Made by a program: the position numbers and the translations under genes. The notes beneath the pieces were generated by a model, which was not told the origin of the DNA, did no database searches, and was given only the letters and a program-made list of their open reading frames with translations. Below, one piece after another: positions 51,305 through 60,681 of a stretch of DNA of 64,000 nucleotides. Each line of letters begins with the position of its first letter. The stretch's first letter is position 1. The stretch is from Pirellula staleyi DSM 6068 (GTDB lineage Bacteria; Planctomycetota; Planctomycetia; Pirellulales; Pirellulaceae), in assembly GCF_000025185.1 (NCBI RefSeq), contig NC_013720.1, forward strand, positions 4,402,001 to 4,466,000, given 5' to 3'.

Positions 51305-52605
51305 TGCCACCCAAATCGAACACAGTCTTTAAGCGAGACGAAATCGTCTTGCTCCTCGGTGCAGGAGCTAGCGTTCCAGCGCAGATTCCGGCATCGCAGG
51401 GGATGATTACGGAAATCGAGAAACTACTGGATTCCTCATGGGCCGACTACAAGAGCCTTTATTTCTTTGTGAAGAGTGCCATTCAGTTCTCAGACGGCAT
51501 TCATGGGCGATTCGACACAGATACTTTCAATGTCGAGAAGCTTGTAGAAACGCTCGATGACTTGAGGCGCGGCGACGAACATCCGCTTTACCCATTCGTC
51601 GGTGCATGGGTGCCCAAGCTATACGAGGTTGCTGGTTCAGACCTGAAAAAAGTCACTGCCTTCCGTGAAGAGATTGTTCGTCGACTCCGCGACGATTGGA
51701 TCCAACTGAAGTATCGAGAACACGCTCAGTATTTCGCTCACCTTGGGCGGTTTCAACGAGAGCTACAGGAACCTCTCCGCTTGTTTACATTGAATTACGA
51801 CTTGTGCGTTGAGACAGCATTGTCGGATGTATCGGACGACTCGTCGATCACATTTGAGCGAGGATTTGACGAGCAAAAAAGGTGGGACTGGCGTCGATTC
51901 GAGTATGAGCGCGGAGTCGGTCCGCCAGATATTTACTTGTATAAACTGCATGGATCGATTGACTGGACTCGCGACGATAATGACAACCTCACTTATCGTG
52001 ATGCAGTGTCTCAGATCAATCCGGAGGACTTGGCGATTATCTCCGGAACGCCAGCGAAGTTGCAGGCGGTCGACCCATTCCTTTTTTTCGCGTACGAACT
52101 TCGCAAATGGACGCTAGAAGAGGCTCGACTGATCGTAACGATCGGCTATGGTTTTGCCGATGACCATATCAATGGGATTCTCCGGCAGTCTCTAAAAGGA
52201 AATCCTGCACGGCAACTGCTTGTCGTTACGTTCATTAAAAACAATGAAAACGCGGAGGAAGTCGCACACAAACGCCAATGCGAGATCGCTCGCAAGATTG
52301 GCATGTTTAAGGACGACGAAGATAATCGCCAGCACCCAAACTATCAGATTATTGTGTGGGGGTGTGGTGCGAAGGAGTTTCTTGAAAAGAAGCTTACTAT
52401 AGAGGGCTTGGGAGGACTGTTCCCGGCAGAAGACACTTTGTTCGATGAAGTCACTATCAACCACCTTTTGAGTGAACCACCGCAGGTTGGGCAACTGGAC
52501 CCTTCTGAAAATGGTCAATCAGGCAATAAAAATATCGATTCTTTAGCATTAGTTGAAACCGCGAAACCTAAGAGAACGAGAGGGCGGGGCCGGTCGAAGA
52601 AATGA
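51304..52605 (+). CDS. SIR2-domain effector, NAD+-consuming, partner of pAgo
   Basis: SIR2 motifs are VLLLGAGASVPAQIPASQGM (NAD+ phosphate loop), FTLNYDLCVETAL (T-x-N-x-D), LYKLHGSIDWTRDDN (catalytic His in LHGSIDW) and IVTIGYGFADDHINGIL. The C-terminal ~150 residues are helical with a Lys/Arg-rich tail (KPKRTRGRGRSKK). The start overlaps the pAgo stop (TGATG); ATG 51292 is an alternative. In known SPARSA and long-B pAgo-SIR2 systems, guide-directed target recognition unleashes NAD+ depletion and abortive infection. Active-site residues are complete, so the same mode is likely here. There is no APAZ domain, so it contacts the Argonaute differently from SPARSA. Confidence 0.88.
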   Translation: MPPKSNTVFKRDEIVLLLGAGASVPAQIPASQGMITEIEKLLDSSWADYKSLYFFVKSAIQFSDGIHGRFDTDTFNVEKLVETLDDLRRGDEHPLYPFVGAWVPKLYEVAGSDLKKVTAFREEIVRRLRDDWIQLKYREHAQYFAHLGRFQRELQEPLRLFTLNYDLCVETALSDVSDDSSITFERGFDEQKRWDWRRFEYERGVGPPDIYLYKLHGSIDWTRDDNDNLTYRDAVSQINPEDLAIISGTPAKLQAVDPFLFFAYELRKWTLEEARLIVTIGYGFADDHINGILRQSLKGNPARQLLVVTFIKNNENAEEVAHKRQCEIARKIGMFKDDEDNRQHPNYQIIVWGCGAKEFLEKKLTIEGLGGLFPAEDTLFDEVTINHLLSEPPQVGQLDPSENGQSGNKNIDSLALVETAKPKRTRGRGRSKK

Positions 52606-53170
52606 CAGTAGCCTGTTGGAAAACTCGATAACAACGCAGTTATCCCTTAGGATTCCCGAAAAAGTCGCGCGGCTTCAATTTCAGGCGGGATTTTCAACAA
52701 GCTGCTTTGGGATTCTTCAACGAAGTAAATCGACAGATAGCTCGCGCTGAATGTGAAATTGACGCTGGGCATACAATAGCGGCGTTGGCGATAGGCGAAA
52801 GTGTCTTCAGCCACCGTTTCCTAGACGATAATCGCCCCTTATCTTGGCTGCCGACTATCGGGAAGTTCTTTCGCCAACTTCTGCAGGATCACTTCGGTGG
52901 TGAGGGCGGCGAAGATGCGAGCGTCGTTTTCTTTATCTACTAGCGTCGCTCTGTTTATGTGACGTCAAGTTCCTTGTGAAGGAAGTGTCCGTTCGGTCAA
53001 GCGCGTTATGGATATTCACGGTTGAGGCGTCGGGAGGTGGCTTTCTTGGGCGAGAGGAGGTGGGCAAGGTTTGCAGCGGGCGAACTGCGAGCGGCTGAGT
53101 GTGTGGGCGGGAGCGATTGCGGGAAGTGGGCGGCGGGTCTTAGTGTGATCGATTAACGCTGCGGAGAGCG
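52606..53170. other. Intergenic region with decayed sequence
   Basis: No intact gene. The minus strand at about 52855-52965 reads VDKENDARIFAALTTEVILQ in one frame before a stop, which looks like the end of a former protein cut off by an upstream stop and lacking a start. The region separates the SIR2 gene from the IS66 remnant and probably marks an old insertion or deletion junction. Confidence 0.4.
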
Positions 53171-53699
53171 TCATTGCGGAGCCAGCGGCTCCGCAGCATC
53201 TTCCGCTTTCCAGATGTCGGGCAGGAACTGCGCGAGTTCATTGGCGGGTGTCTGACCGATCTTGGCCAGAACGCTCGTGAGGTACGCCTGCGGATCGACG
53301 TTGCTGCGCTCAGCGCTGGCGAGGAGCAAACACAGCTTCGCGTGGCTCGCAGCGGCCGCTTCGTTACCAGCAAAGAGCCAGTTTTTGCGGCCGATCGCCA
53401 CGCGCTTCAGCGCCCGCTCGCTGGCGTTGTTGTCGATGTCGAGGAAGCCTCGCGTGGTGTAAGTCGTCAGCGCCGTCCACTGGTTCTGTACTTCGCGCAT
53501 CGTCGCGCTCACCGAGTCGACCATCACGCTCGGCGATCGTTCTCCGCCAGGCATAAATCGCCGACTCGGCCAGCTGTTCGCGGCGACAGAACTCGCGCAC
53601 ACTTAACTCGCTAGAAGCAAACCGCTGAAACACCCCACGCCAAAAACCTTCCCTCGCCGAACCCCGCTGCTGCCGCGCCATGCCAAAACTCCTGGTCAC
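53171..53699 (-). pseudogene. IS66-family remnant (TnpA start joined to TnpC end)
   Basis: The minus strand begins with an IS66 Orf1-like helix-turn-helix start (from ATG 53681: FWRGVFQRFASSELSVREFCRREQLAESAIYAWRR). After about 56 residues, near 53520-53530, it jumps in another frame to the C-terminus of the IS66 transposase: TTRGFLDIDNNASERALKR, IGRKNWLFAGNEAAAA and the final part HAKLCLLLASAERSNVDPQAYL. TnpB and most of TnpC are missing. This is an internally deleted, immobile copy. It lies between the pAgo-SIR2 genes and the STAND gene, showing past IS activity in the island. Confidence 0.8.
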
Positions 53700-53761
53700 A
53701 AAAACCAGCAGCTTGACACCCCACCACCTAAATCAAAACCCGCACTCCACGGAACGGATAC

Positions 53762-56700
53762 TCAGAACTTGCGAAGCCGAATTCGTAATTCGGCCGCCCG
53801 TTCGGGTTGTCCGGCTTTCACCAGCAAATCCACCAGCGGAACCATCTCTATCTTCAGCCAATTTCGATTGCCTGCGGCCGACATACATCGTTCCACGAGT
53901 TCGACCGACTCTTCACCTCGTAGGCCGCCTGCCCAACCCAGATCATTGGACTGCGTCCCTGCTTCCTGCCACTGGACGACTCGCTCCACCGAGCATCGAC
54001 AGAGTTTCGCAAACGCATGTTCCGTCGACTCGCTAACCACGACTCCTGGTTGCCTTTTTTCGTCGCCAAGTTTAGGAGTATTCGTCCCCGAGATGAGATC
54101 CTTCAGCGTGAAGTGCAGATCGCAAAACGCACCCAAATTCCCGCGTCTCAGGATCGTCTCGATCACAGACACGAGTTTGAGAAATAGAGTCGTACGCTCG
54201 TTGGCATTCGGTTCATCTTCAACGACAGAGCAGATCGCATCCAATGGTAATAGCTCACTGCCATCGACGACCTCGGAATCGAACGGCCAACGATCGACGA
54301 CTTCCCCGACTAAATGTAGCCATGCCTCGTAGGCACTCTTGGTCTTGTCCTCGACTTCGTTTAGTGCTTCTCGCGCTCCGATCAACACACCGCGCAGAAA
54401 GTGCTTCAGAGTCGATGGTTCGGGCCAGTTGTCGGCGAGTGATAGATCCAGCAGCTTGCCGATCTCGGCAAAGGATTCACGGCTATCGGGCAGGGTTTGG
54501 ACGATTCGTGCGCGCCCCAGAAGCTGTGCGATCTGCCCCAGCGAGTCGTCGTGCCCACCGAGCTTGACACGTACCAACAAATCGCCGAGCTCCGGTGCCG
54601 AACGCGACTCCGCGATCCACAGAAGATGGTCGACGGCGTAACGCACGACAGCCGCATTCGGTTCCGTTCGGACAATCTCGGCCAGCAACTTCTCCAACTC
54701 AGGATATGTAACGAAGTACCAAGTCTCCAGAGATGCGAGGATGGTGGCTCTGGAAAAGGGCGGCCAATCTGACCATCGGCCACAGACTGCCGCCTCCAGT
54801 CTCGCCTGGAACTCGGAGAACGGTGGCTGATGCGCGCTCGCCAGCACGCTATTCACAAAATTTGCCGCCCGCATAAAGATATCGTTTGAACTCCAGGTCA
54901 ATTGCCCATCCGGGATCCTTTCCGTGTGTGACGCGGGGCAGGGCCCAAGAAGTGACTCGATGGCCACTTCTAGCATCTCACGCCACCAAGGTGTGTATTC
55001 GTTGAGCAGTTTCTCCCAGGCAGAGGGTTGCAGGAGCGACCTTGGCGCTTCGAGTTGGGAGACCATGTAATTTCGCAGCGCATGTACCAGTTCGCTGCAC
55101 CAGCTAAGTGTCGTCGCCAACCACGCCTCTGTTTTCGCTTCTTGCCTTGCAAGCACGTGGACCAGAGCTTCGCTCCGTGCGATCGTTCCGGCATCCACTC
55201 CGCTGCCTGCTGCAACTTTGGCCTCCGCAGCGTTCCGCCGCTCGCCTAGGAGCCGAATCCGTTTGTCATCCTCGGCATGCGGCCAACCCATCTCGTGACG
55301 TGGCTGGGAGGAGATGAGACCATGACCAGTCCTGAACAACGGCTCGGTTCGCAGATCGATGGGTTCGCGGAGTTTCCCTTCAGTTTCTGCAACCTGCACT
55401 AGTCCCAGTTCGTCGGCAGAGAGATTCCCCCAATCGCGAAGGTCCGAAAGCTCGCGAAGTCGAATTCGCGGTGACAGCGAAGAGCTCCGAATTGCGCTTA
55501 CAACTCGTTCCCGATCTGCGGCGGCCAAGGTGGTGGGTAGCTGCCGCCGCAGTAGGCGACGCACATCGCTCAAGGACTCAAGATTCGTCACCCGAGCATC
55601 CGCGAGCAACTGTAAGCGCAGGGCGTCCTGCCAATCGCGTTTCTTCTCCGATGTATTGCCGGCATCGAGCAGCGAAAGCATGGGCAAGATAATGAGCGCA
55701 GCGAAGCGCGTGTCAAGCATCCCGTCGGTGAACGCCTGAAAACCTGTCGCGTCAGGCATAATTGCCAGCTCCGACAGTGCCAGGTCCAGTGCCGCACGAA
55801 CTCGCACCAGGGGCTTTTGGCAATCCCGCTCCGAGAACACACTCAGCTGTGGCTCTTCGTCAAACCTGGGAGAGAAATTCTTGTCAGACTCTTCTCCCAT
55901 TTCTTTTGCGATACTTAGCCGCGTGTCTTCGCCAACGCGCTGCCGGGCCACAATCAGCGCCGCCAGCAGTTCGATCGCAGTCCGTCCCCACGTCTCCAGA
56001 TGCAGAAGCAGGCCGGGGCTCTCAATCACCTTAAGTAGACTCCGCTCGAACGGAATCCTACGAGTGACGAGCGCTCCGGTGACAATTGAACCGCGCTCCG
56101 CGTCATCAATCCCCAAGGTTGCGCGAAAGACTTTGCAGGCCAAGTCTACGGCGCCGTCGGTCAGCAGGTTACCGATCAACTCCAGCAGTCTGCCAAAAGA
56201 ACACGAGTCGGAAGCGCTCGCCACTAAGATCAGCCACTCATCGATTCCCGGGTCGCCATAGGCCCTCGAAGCAACGATGGCATCCAAGAGCAGCCGAAAA
56301 GTCGATCTGGAACATGGGAGTTTCAATCTCCATCGGGCGAGTTCGCGCTTCACAAGTCGCTTTACGACGGCGGGTTCCCCCGCCCCCTCGGCCCGACAAA
56401 CCGTCAGTTCGTACTGTACGGCGGCAGTTTGCAATCGATCTCCCTGAGGCCCAAGAAAGCGTACATCCTGGAGACCCGCTACCTCTACGCTCCAGTGGGG
56501 AACTCGGAGACTCACGGCCAAAGTCAGTGCATCCGCCACGAGTGCATCGGATAATCCGCTCAGTGCTCCTGTGGTCGCCGGGCCTTCAAGCAACACAATG
56601 AGCGCCTCGCGCGCTAGTCCGTCGTTGAGCATCGCAAGCTCCGACAGGTATTCCGTCGTGGAGCCAGCGGTGTCATTTCCCATGACCCACTTGAGACCGG

Positions 56701-58579
56701 CGGCGGCGGCCGAGCGCGCGACATGATCCTCGGTGCACGCGGCGACAATGGTTCGTGAGAGCAAGATCGCATTCGGGGTGGCGATCCGCGCTAGCATGGT
56801 CTGAACGAGCGAATATTCTCGCAGCCAATCGTGACTCCAGGCGACGGCGGCCGCACCTTGCTCGCGGATCACCCCTTCCAGGAGCAACATTTCAATCCCC
56901 TGCGCTGTTTGTTCGTCCGCGCCTTGGCGTGATAGGAAGAGGTTGCCAGCTAAGGACTGATCGCCTAAGAACAACGCTGCCTTGCGCTTCGCTTCCTGGG
57001 ACACATCACTGCTCCCGACGGCCCGTTGTCCCGTGCTGACGCCACGCACGCGCCGTTGCCAAAACATTTCAATGACCTGGAAGGCTGTGACTTCGCCGCT
57101 CTGCGCCAACGGCATGTCTGTGGGTCCGACAATGTCTGCGTACAGTGACAACAGATAAAGATTCCGCAAAGCATCGATCAGCTGTGGATTCTTCGGGACG
57201 GGAAGTTTAACCTCAGAAAATGATTGCTCGACCTGCGAAATCGAAAGGAGTTCAAGGTCGACCTTATGCAGCGGGGCAATCGCCGTTTCCAACCATTCCT
57301 GTATCGCGAGAACTTCGCGTCGCACCGTGACCAGTACGGTTAGGTTCGGAAGGTCCGTCAGCGCGGCGAGGACTCGAATCCACTGCTGACTCAAGCTGGA
57401 CGGAATTTCGTCCAACCCGTCGATCGCGAGCCAAGTCGGGCCTAAGCCGCAAAGTAAGCAACTTAGCTGGAGCAACGAGTCGACTTGCACCTGGCCGAGA
57501 GCACGGGCCTCGACCCGAAGTGTGCGGCTGGCGTGTCGCCACTTGGCCTCTTCGTCAAACGCCAACTGGCTGGCCACGGTCTTTCCGCACCCCATGTTAG
57601 CGACGAAGCACTCGGAGCGGCTGGAATCGTACGTGGGAGCCCGCTCACTCAGCGACCATCGCGTGACGGGATTGCCCGGCAGGTTTCGCCAGACAATCCG
57701 TCCCGCTGGCCGAGTGAACCCGGACGCTGCAGAAAACGTCATCAAATCCCGCAGCACATCACCAACACTGTGCTCGACGGTGGCAGTCCCGATCGTCGCG
57801 ATAAACTCTGGCACAGTGAATTCAGCCTTTTTCTTCCCCACCACCTCTTCCGTCAGCACGCCCGTCACAAATTTCTGGACCGACGCCGCCGTGCCCGTGG
57901 CAAATACACCCGTCGAAAGCAGCTTGATGGATTGATCGAGTTCCTCGAACCGATGCCGGGCAATGCGCAGATTTGAAAGTAGCGTCTTGGCTTCTCCGGT
58001 TGTGCATGCCCGCGGCCATTTTGATTCTGGCGAGAGCGGTATGATCTTCTTCTTTCGCTTCGCCTTTGTTGCCTCCTTCTTTGAGACTTTCTCACCTGTG
58101 TAGTGGCACAATCGCCAAACGGCCTCTTGCAGTGCCGCCTTGCTCGACACCAATCGCTTAGGCAATGTCGCAGGGAGCCGATTCAAATCCACATCGCAAA
58201 CCGCAAGTGGAATCCCCTCCAAGTAGCCGAGAATGTTCGCCGTTTGCTTACCTGGATCGGTGACCCAGACCGGATGTATCCGGTCTGCCGCGGTTCCACC
58301 TGCAATCTCTCGCCGAAGCCGATCGTAAAAGGTCAGGCGATCCTCTTTCGTGATCGTAGTATTCTTACACTCATGGAGGTCCAATACTCCGTCAGAGTAC
58401 TCAAAGAGAATGTCCCATATAGGACCAACAACGCCACCTCGTCCCTCCACGACGAAACGTACCAACTTGGCATGGCCACCCACGATCTTCGCCGCATCCA
58501 AAGCGAGCTGGCTAAGGACACGGTGTTGCACGTAACGCTGCTGATAAACTAGCCCCAAAAGACTATCTTCGCCCGGCAT
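53762..58579 (-). CDS. Avs-like antiviral STAND NTPase with N-terminal nuclease domain
   Basis: The protein has 1605 residues. The N-terminal ~230 look like a Cap4/DUF4297-type PD-(D/E)XK nuclease: GLVYQQRYVQHRVLSQLAL, WDILFEYSDGVLDLHECKNT (D...E-x-K, ~60-75), then TFYDRLRREI. The STAND core has a P-loop ECFVANMGCGKTVAS (~326) and Walker B TWLAIDGLDEIPSS (~383). The remaining ~1100 residues are helical repeats. In AVAST systems such repeats recognise phage proteins, and NTPase oligomerisation activates the nuclease. The layout is closest to nuclease-STAND types (Avs2/Avs4-like). It is a solitary gene, divergent from the small zinc-finger gene. No frameshift was seen. Confidence 0.8.
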   Translation of the reverse strand: MPGEDSLLGLVYQQRYVQHRVLSQLALDAAKIVGGHAKLVRFVVEGRGGVVGPIWDILFEYSDGVLDLHECKNTTITKEDRLTFYDRLRREIAGGTAADRIHPVWVTDPGKQTANILGYLEGIPLAVCDVDLNRLPATLPKRLVSSKAALQEAVWRLCHYTGEKVSKKEATKAKRKKKIIPLSPESKWPRACTTGEAKTLLSNLRIARHRFEELDQSIKLLSTGVFATGTAASVQKFVTGVLTEEVVGKKKAEFTVPEFIATIGTATVEHSVGDVLRDLMTFSAASGFTRPAGRIVWRNLPGNPVTRWSLSERAPTYDSSRSECFVANMGCGKTVASQLAFDEEAKWRHASRTLRVEARALGQVQVDSLLQLSCLLCGLGPTWLAIDGLDEIPSSLSQQWIRVLAALTDLPNLTVLVTVRREVLAIQEWLETAIAPLHKVDLELLSISQVEQSFSEVKLPVPKNPQLIDALRNLYLLSLYADIVGPTDMPLAQSGEVTAFQVIEMFWQRRVRGVSTGQRAVGSSDVSQEAKRKAALFLGDQSLAGNLFLSRQGADEQTAQGIEMLLLEGVIREQGAAAVAWSHDWLREYSLVQTMLARIATPNAILLSRTIVAACTEDHVARSAAAAGLKWVMGNDTAGSTTEYLSELAMLNDGLAREALIVLLEGPATTGALSGLSDALVADALTLAVSLRVPHWSVEVAGLQDVRFLGPQGDRLQTAAVQYELTVCRAEGAGEPAVVKRLVKRELARWRLKLPCSRSTFRLLLDAIVASRAYGDPGIDEWLILVASASDSCSFGRLLELIGNLLTDGAVDLACKVFRATLGIDDAERGSIVTGALVTRRIPFERSLLKVIESPGLLLHLETWGRTAIELLAALIVARQRVGEDTRLSIAKEMGEESDKNFSPRFDEEPQLSVFSERDCQKPLVRVRAALDLALSELAIMPDATGFQAFTDGMLDTRFAALIILPMLSLLDAGNTSEKKRDWQDALRLQLLADARVTNLESLSDVRRLLRRQLPTTLAAADRERVVSAIRSSSLSPRIRLRELSDLRDWGNLSADELGLVQVAETEGKLREPIDLRTEPLFRTGHGLISSQPRHEMGWPHAEDDKRIRLLGERRNAAEAKVAAGSGVDAGTIARSEALVHVLARQEAKTEAWLATTLSWCSELVHALRNYMVSQLEAPRSLLQPSAWEKLLNEYTPWWREMLEVAIESLLGPCPASHTERIPDGQLTWSSNDIFMRAANFVNSVLASAHQPPFSEFQARLEAAVCGRWSDWPPFSRATILASLETWYFVTYPELEKLLAEIVRTEPNAAVVRYAVDHLLWIAESRSAPELGDLLVRVKLGGHDDSLGQIAQLLGRARIVQTLPDSRESFAEIGKLLDLSLADNWPEPSTLKHFLRGVLIGAREALNEVEDKTKSAYEAWLHLVGEVVDRWPFDSEVVDGSELLPLDAICSVVEDEPNANERTTLFLKLVSVIETILRRGNLGAFCDLHFTLKDLISGTNTPKLGDEKRQPGVVVSESTEHAFAKLCRCSVERVVQWQEAGTQSNDLGWAGGLRGEESVELVERCMSAAGNRNWLKIEMVPLVDLLVKAGQPERAAELRIRLRKF

Positions 58580-58745
58580 TCATTTTCTCCTGGATGTGCC
58601 CACAAGATTCATCGGTTCGCAAATGCTAAAAATCTCGACCCCAGAGTACACGCCGCATAGCCACCGGAAAACGACGATTGGTGCGATTAAGGGCATTCGC
58701 TGCACGATGTCTGGTCCATCATGCACAAGTTGCAGAAATGAGTTG

Positions 58746-59171
58746 ATGATGACTGAACTTAATCCGCTCGATGCAGTCGCTTTGCTCCGAGAGATTCGTA
58801 CCCATCTTCCCACGCCCGTGCGTGAAGAAATGCAACTTGATGGATCATTGGTTTTCGTTGGTGGCGATCCAGGCGAAGTCGTCGTGCGAGTACGAGGAAA
58901 CAAGGTGTCAGTGGCCGTCTTCGGTGTCGTCTGGAAGGGCCCGCACACGCCAGTAGTGCGCCCATCCTTAGTTGGCAGCCTGAACTGGAAGCGGCTTCCA
59001 GCTTCCCGGCTAACAATAGGACTTCACATTCTCCTAGAGTCAGCTCGCAAACTTCGCCTTGCAAAGTACCGCAAGTGCAAGCGATGCAGTGAAACCAGGC
59101 CGCCTGAGTGGATGCACGACGACAAGACGTGCCAATCGTGCGTTGAGAGGTTTTTGGGAATTGTTCACTGA
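58746..59171 (+). CDS. Small zinc-finger protein of unknown function
   Basis: From ATG 58746 the protein has 141 residues (MMTELNPLDAVALLREIRTH). The first half is mixed (LVFVGGDPGEVVVRVRGNKVSV), the end carries a Cys4 cluster KCKRCSETRP ... KTCQSCVERF, a compact zinc ribbon for nucleic acid binding or protein contacts. An upstream ATG (58596) would add 50 residues with poor composition. It is divergent from the STAND gene with about 165 bases between, so the two could share a regulatory region. A regulator of the STAND gene is possible but not shown. Confidence 0.5.
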   Translation: MMTELNPLDAVALLREIRTHLPTPVREEMQLDGSLVFVGGDPGEVVVRVRGNKVSVAVFGVVWKGPHTPVVRPSLVGSLNWKRLPASRLTIGLHILLESARKLRLAKYRKCKRCSETRPPEWMHDDKTCQSCVERFLGIVH

Positions 59172-59841
59172 ACACGCCCATGCTCAAAGATTCCATCGGC
59201 GATGAAAATGGAAAGCGATACCACGCTGCCTCGCCGCCGAAAGCACCGCCCGCCCACAGCTACCTTCACCGACGGGTAGACTCTAAGTCGGGGACGTTGG
59301 GAAGATTGATCGGCATGATTTACCTGTGATAGCCAGCGATCACAGCGGCCACCACTTCATCGCGACCACCGAGCCAAGCGACCATTTGACAGACGATCCT
59401 GTTGAAGAACTTGATCAGATGACCGAACAGCCATTGAGGTTGGCGAACCTTATTGGAAAGGTTCGCAAGGTAAGCACCAAATTGCGATACTGCATCTGCT
59501 TGAGTCACGGCAAAGCTCCAAAGATTGAAGCTGCCGGAGCTGCGAGCACATAAACACGAGAGCACGCTCAGAGCAGCATAGGCTGTAAGGGTGCCCGCGA
59601 TCATCGTCGGGCTGGTGGGGCCGAGGCCCAAGTTCAGTTGTGAATATTAGCTAGCCGTGATCCGTTAAATCAAGCCGTAGTCAAGAACATAGCGGACAAG
59701 GTTACCCGCCAGCGACCTCAATAGAAGAAACATGTTTGCCACGCCGCTGGTGCCCCACGGCATTACAACCTCATCCCGCCTCTGGTCAGGCAGTGCGTTC
59801 CGATGTGCGTTTTTTCCCAGACAACCGTAGAGGAAGATTCG
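59172..59841. other. Intergenic region without a clear gene
   Basis: Two opposing frames around 59320-59631 lack ribosome-binding sites and recognisable domains. An inverted repeat TGTGAT (59325-59330)/ATCACA (59339-59344) lies at the end of one of them. No T tract follows. Nothing else is recognised. Confidence 0.4.
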
Positions 59842-60615
59842 CTACGGCATGGGCGCGGCATTCGGATCAATAGCCAAAAGCAGTTTCTTTGCCGCTCCAA
59901 CCAAGATTGCCGAGGTTACGCTGTTGATGGTGTCCAAGTACCGCCTCGACCGCGCTTTGGTGCCCCTTAGCGATGAAGAAAGCGTGGCGCCATGGACCGT
60001 CCAATTCCGGAAAGCATAGATCAATGATGCCAAATCGAGGGTACTTAAGTTGCCAGCGGTGATGGCCAGCCCCAGTCTCTTTCCAACGCCCCGGTTCTGC
60101 TCATCGGGAGAGGTATACTTGTGGTAGATCACTTCCGCGACCGTAGGAATACCGGCTGTTTGCCAGGGGAAACTTTTGACGTTGACCGCCGTAGTAAGGA
60201 TCGAAATCAATGTCATGTGGGCTGCAGAAATTTCGGATTGGGTGAGTCTGGCAGAGTTAAGCATCATTCGAAATCTATCCAGCTCGCTCCTTGCGGCTTG
60301 GGCTGTCGGATCAAGGAGGGACAAAAGCGATGGGCGAGCGAACAGAGCGTTGAGGGCAATCCACATGTAGGTGAACCGCGTGGTCTCGCAAAGCTCGGTC
60401 GCACCCAACTTGCGGCCGTTCCGCTTTTGGCTAGAAGAGCCAAATCGCAATTCAGACAACAACCAAGCGCGGCGCGACCATTCAAACGCTATTCCGATCC
60501 CGACAACCTTTTCATATTGGACTGTCGTAAGGTTTGCCACTCCGCGAGATGCCTGAATCGCCTTTGCACAACCAGCCAAATTCGCTGTGGCAGACTCTAG
60601 GGATTTGTATACCAT
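59842..60615 (-). CDS. HEPN-domain protein (RNWTVH motif)
   Basis: The 257-residue helical protein has the HEPN RNase signature R-N-x3-H in LASLIYAFRNWTVHGATLSS (residues ~208-213), and an upstream helix ETTRFTYMWIALNALFARP of the 'R..YyWmAlNaL' type common in HEPN proteins of defence and toxin loci. HEPN enzymes cleave RNA when the Arg and His are in place, as here. It is followed by no antitoxin-like MNT nucleotidyltransferase; instead another HEPN protein is encoded 67 bases upstream in the same direction. Likely an RNA-cleaving effector. Confidence 0.65.
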   Translation of the reverse strand: MVYKSLESATANLAGCAKAIQASRGVANLTTVQYEKVVGIGIAFEWSRRAWLLSELRFGSSSQKRNGRKLGATELCETTRFTYMWIALNALFARPSLLSLLDPTAQAARSELDRFRMMLNSARLTQSEISAAHMTLISILTTAVNVKSFPWQTAGIPTVAEVIYHKYTSPDEQNRGVGKRLGLAITAGNLSTLDLASLIYAFRNWTVHGATLSSSLRGTKARSRRYLDTINSVTSAILVGAAKKLLLAIDPNAAPMP

Positions 60616-60681
60616 AGTCGTTCAATGAAACTTTTTTGGTAGGTGTATACTGGGGGAATGACCACCAATAAGTCGGCAAAA

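Noticed and set aside
52707-52943. 78-codon plus-strand frame after the SIR2 gene
   Set aside because: No ribosome-binding site or domain. The opposite strand has the more protein-like but broken translation.
59320-59631. 103-codon minus-strand frame between the zinc-finger and HEPN genes
   Set aside because: Start context is poor and composition is unconvincing. Kept as intergenic.
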